Shown piece after piece: positions 62,579 to 64,000 of a stretch of DNA of 64,000 nt (positions within the stretch are counted from its first letter, which is position 1; every line of letters begins with the position of its first letter). The notes beneath the pieces are model-generated. The model saw only the letters and a program-made list of their open reading frames with translations, did not search any database and was not told where the DNA came from. The translations under genes and the position numbers were made by a program. The stretch comes from Nodularia sp. LEGE 06071 (GTDB lineage: Bacteria; Cyanobacteriota; Cyanobacteriia; Cyanobacteriales; Nostocaceae), in the NCBI RefSeq assembly GCF_015207755.1, contig NZ_JADEWH010000011.1, positions 1-64,000 on the forward strand, given 5' to 3'.

Positions 62579-64000
62579 ATGACTACAACCACATCAATTA
62601 CATCTCAACAATATGCAGAATTTGACCATGTTTTCCAATTGTTTGATGCTAATGGTGATGGCTTCATCACTCATGAGGAAATCGTGGATGCTCTCGAAGT
62701 TCTGGGAAAAGGCGTTTCGACTCAAGATCGGACTAACCTGTTGAATGTACTCAAAACCAACGATATCGTGACACGGGATGCTTTCATTGAATGGATGGCA
62801 AACCGCCAGGATATGGACATGGCGGCGGATCTACGACAAGTGTTCCATCTGATTGATGTTGATGGTAGTGGCAAATTATCCGTTGATGAGTTCACGCAAG
62901 TTATTCGCTGTTTCAATACCACAGCCAGCGATGCAGAAATTGCCGCATCGGTGAAAGCAGTCGATTTAGATGGAGATGGTGAAATTGATTTTGAAGAGTT
63001 TATTGTGAGTCAGACTTCTGAATCGCCTCTGAAGATTTCCATCGCAGCCTTACGCAGTTTCAAAAAGACTTTGCTTCAGTACAAGAAAGTTGCCGAGTTT
63101 TCCTCAATTGCCCTGATTGAAGTTGATTCTGAATTGGGAGCAGGAACGCGCGGTCAATCTATGGGAACGGCCGCATTGAGAGAAGCTGCAATCCAAAAAC
63201 AGTCTGCCCTCATGCACGCCGAGAATGGTGTTTTGAGTCTGGATAGTCTGAAAGTGCAAACAGAAAATAAGGCAGATGCCCTGGGAAACAAACATAACCA
63301 CGCCAAGTATATTGATGCATTGTATAAAGTGTTGACTGGAACGAGTGAACTGGTGGCACAAACCCTACAGGCGGGGTTGTTTCCAGTTGTACTGGGAGGA
63401 GATCATTCAACGGCGGCGGGAACGATCGCTGGCATCAAAAAAGCCTTTCCCCATAGCCGTTTAGGAGTCGTCTGGATTGATGCTCATGCCGATATTCATT
63501 CACCCTATACGACCCCATCGGGGAATATGCATGGAATGCCAGTGGCGATCGCTACTGGCACTGATAACTTCGCCAAACAAATCAATGACTTAGACTCAGA
63601 CACCCTAGAAATGTGGAATCTCTGCAAAGCATTAGGATTAGGAAATGGTGCCAATTTGAGCATTGACGATCTGGTGTATGTGGCAGTGCGAGATACCGAA
63701 GAAGCAGAAGATCACCTGATTGAAACACACCACATCCTGAATATGACCGCCGAGCAAGTTCGTACCTGGGGTGCGGATGTCGTAGCACAACACTGTTTGG
63801 CAAAATTAAATGGGGTGGATCTGATTTACGTCACTTTTGACGTGGATAGCATGGATTCCTCGATTTGCATGGGAACAGGGACTCCGGCTCCTCATGGCAT
63901 TTTTCTTGAAGAAGCGCGGCTGCTCAATGAAACGTTGGTCAAAGATCCACGGGTATGTTGTTGGGAAATCTGCGAAATTAATCCCCTGCTTGATACCCTG
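62579..64000 (+). CDS. EF-hand-arginase (ureohydrolase) fusion, partial at window end
   Basis: 474 codons in the window from ATG 62579, still open at the edge. N-terminal calmodulin-like part (about 10-145): canonical Ca2+ loops at 23-34 (DANGDGFITHEE), 93-104 (DVDGSGKLSVDE) and 129-140 (DLDGDGEIDFEE); the second hand around 57-70 is degenerate. From about 175 an arginase-family domain follows: GGDHS (273-277), DAHAD (301-305) and DVDSMD (421-426) supply the dinuclear Mn ligands, and WEICEINPLLDTL is the typical end of the catalytic core. The likely reaction is arginine to ornithine and urea, or a related guanidine substrate, with Ca2+ as regulator. Catalytic substrate and C-terminal residues are outside the window. 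Confidence 0.93.
   Translation, partial: MTTTTSITSQQYAEFDHVFQLFDANGDGFITHEEIVDALEVLGKGVSTQDRTNLLNVLKTNDIVTRDAFIEWMANRQDMDMAADLRQVFHLIDVDGSGKLSVDEFTQVIRCFNTTASDAEIAASVKAVDLDGDGEIDFEEFIVSQTSESPLKISIAALRSFKKTLLQYKKVAEFSSIALIEVDSELGAGTRGQSMGTAALREAAIQKQSALMHAENGVLSLDSLKVQTENKADALGNKHNHAKYIDALYKVLTGTSELVAQTLQAGLFPVVLGGDHSTAAGTIAGIKKAFPHSRLGVVWIDAHADIHSPYTTPSGNMHGMPVAIATGTDNFAKQINDLDSDTLEMWNLCKALGLGNGANLSIDDLVYVAVRDTEEAEDHLIETHHILNMTAEQVRTWGADVVAQHCLAKLNGVDLIYVTFDVDSMDSSICMGTGTPAPHGIFLEEARLLNETLVKDPRVCCWEICEINPLLDTL

Overview
The window reads as chromosomal DNA of a filamentous, Nostocales-type (Nostoc/Anabaena-like) cyanobacterium. The evidence is the 3' end of psbA, a cyanobacterial phytochrome, ycf51, an SLH-OprB porin, plant-type ferredoxin, biliverdin reductase, very frequent HIP1 octamers (GCGATCGC), tandem heptamers of the GTCAAAA type between genes, and several families of small palindromic or inverted-repeat elements. 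No plasmid or prophage backbone is visible.

Layout. 1-4.3 kb: psbA end, then a leftward light-sensing phosphorelay (Cph1-type phytochrome, Rcp-type response regulator, REC-histidine kinase). 4.9-10.1 kb: an arsenic-resistance island read leftward, with the GAPDH/ArsJ pair for arsenate, Acr3 for arsenite, two ArsR-type operators (8658-8726) and a separate arsR. The arsR gene sits just after an alcohol dehydrogenase/aminotransferase pair (10.1-12.5 kb). 12.9-19.3 kb: Ycf51, a Kir-type K+ channel, an O-antigen-ligase-like protein, a YaaW protein, a flavin oxidoreductase, a HicB-like antitoxin without a toxin, and an M28 peptidase. 19.6-27.7 kb: DnaK/DnaJ, an SLH porin, a DUF4476 protein, and a membrane J-protein beside DUF3143. 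27.8-34.0 kb: a glycosyltransferase, an orphan PotC permease with a good promoter, a Ser/Thr kinase-FGE protein, TM2, HhH and lumenal pentapeptide proteins. 34.3-39.2 kb: glycine cleavage gcvT-gcvH-gcvP. 39.5-44.2 kb: a 1589-residue cyanobacteriochrome/8xPAS/GAF/GGDEF protein, followed directly by a complete IS5-family (IS427-like) element with a -1 frameshift transposase. 45.3-54.6 kb: sugar-nucleotide reductase, TPR and pentapeptide proteins, map-bvdR, petF, an RHH gene beside a structured gene-free region, SpoIID, lepB. 55.2-57.6 kb: a decayed LRR (Roco-like) gene with an in-frame TAA, a small membrane ORF that also has an in-frame TAA, and a divergent OCP-N-terminal-like protein. 58-64 kb: tRNA-Ala(GGC), an M15 peptidase, hisF, ruvB, a cluster of three small mobile repeats, and a truncated-by-window EF-hand/arginase fusion.

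How parts connect. Bilin-based light sensing recurs: the phytochrome operon, a DXCF cyanobacteriochrome coupled to c-di-GMP synthesis, and biliverdin reductase, which consumes the bilin precursor biliverdin. The arsenic genes form two export routes: 1-arseno-3-phosphoglycerate by GAPDH plus ArsJ, and arsenite by Acr3.

Most unusual items: (1) the EF-hand-arginase fusion with three canonical Ca2+ loops; (2) the DXCF cyanobacteriochrome-diguanylate cyclase; (3) two families of non-autonomous inverted-repeat elements, one copy of which supplies the last 14 codons and the stop of a J-domain gene; (4) an LRR gene with a HIP1 site in nearly every repeat and a single TAA where repeats have CAA/GAA; (5) a 350-nt gene-free structured region next to an RHH gene that resembles the end of a lost TnpB-type element. 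No CRISPR array or defence island was seen.
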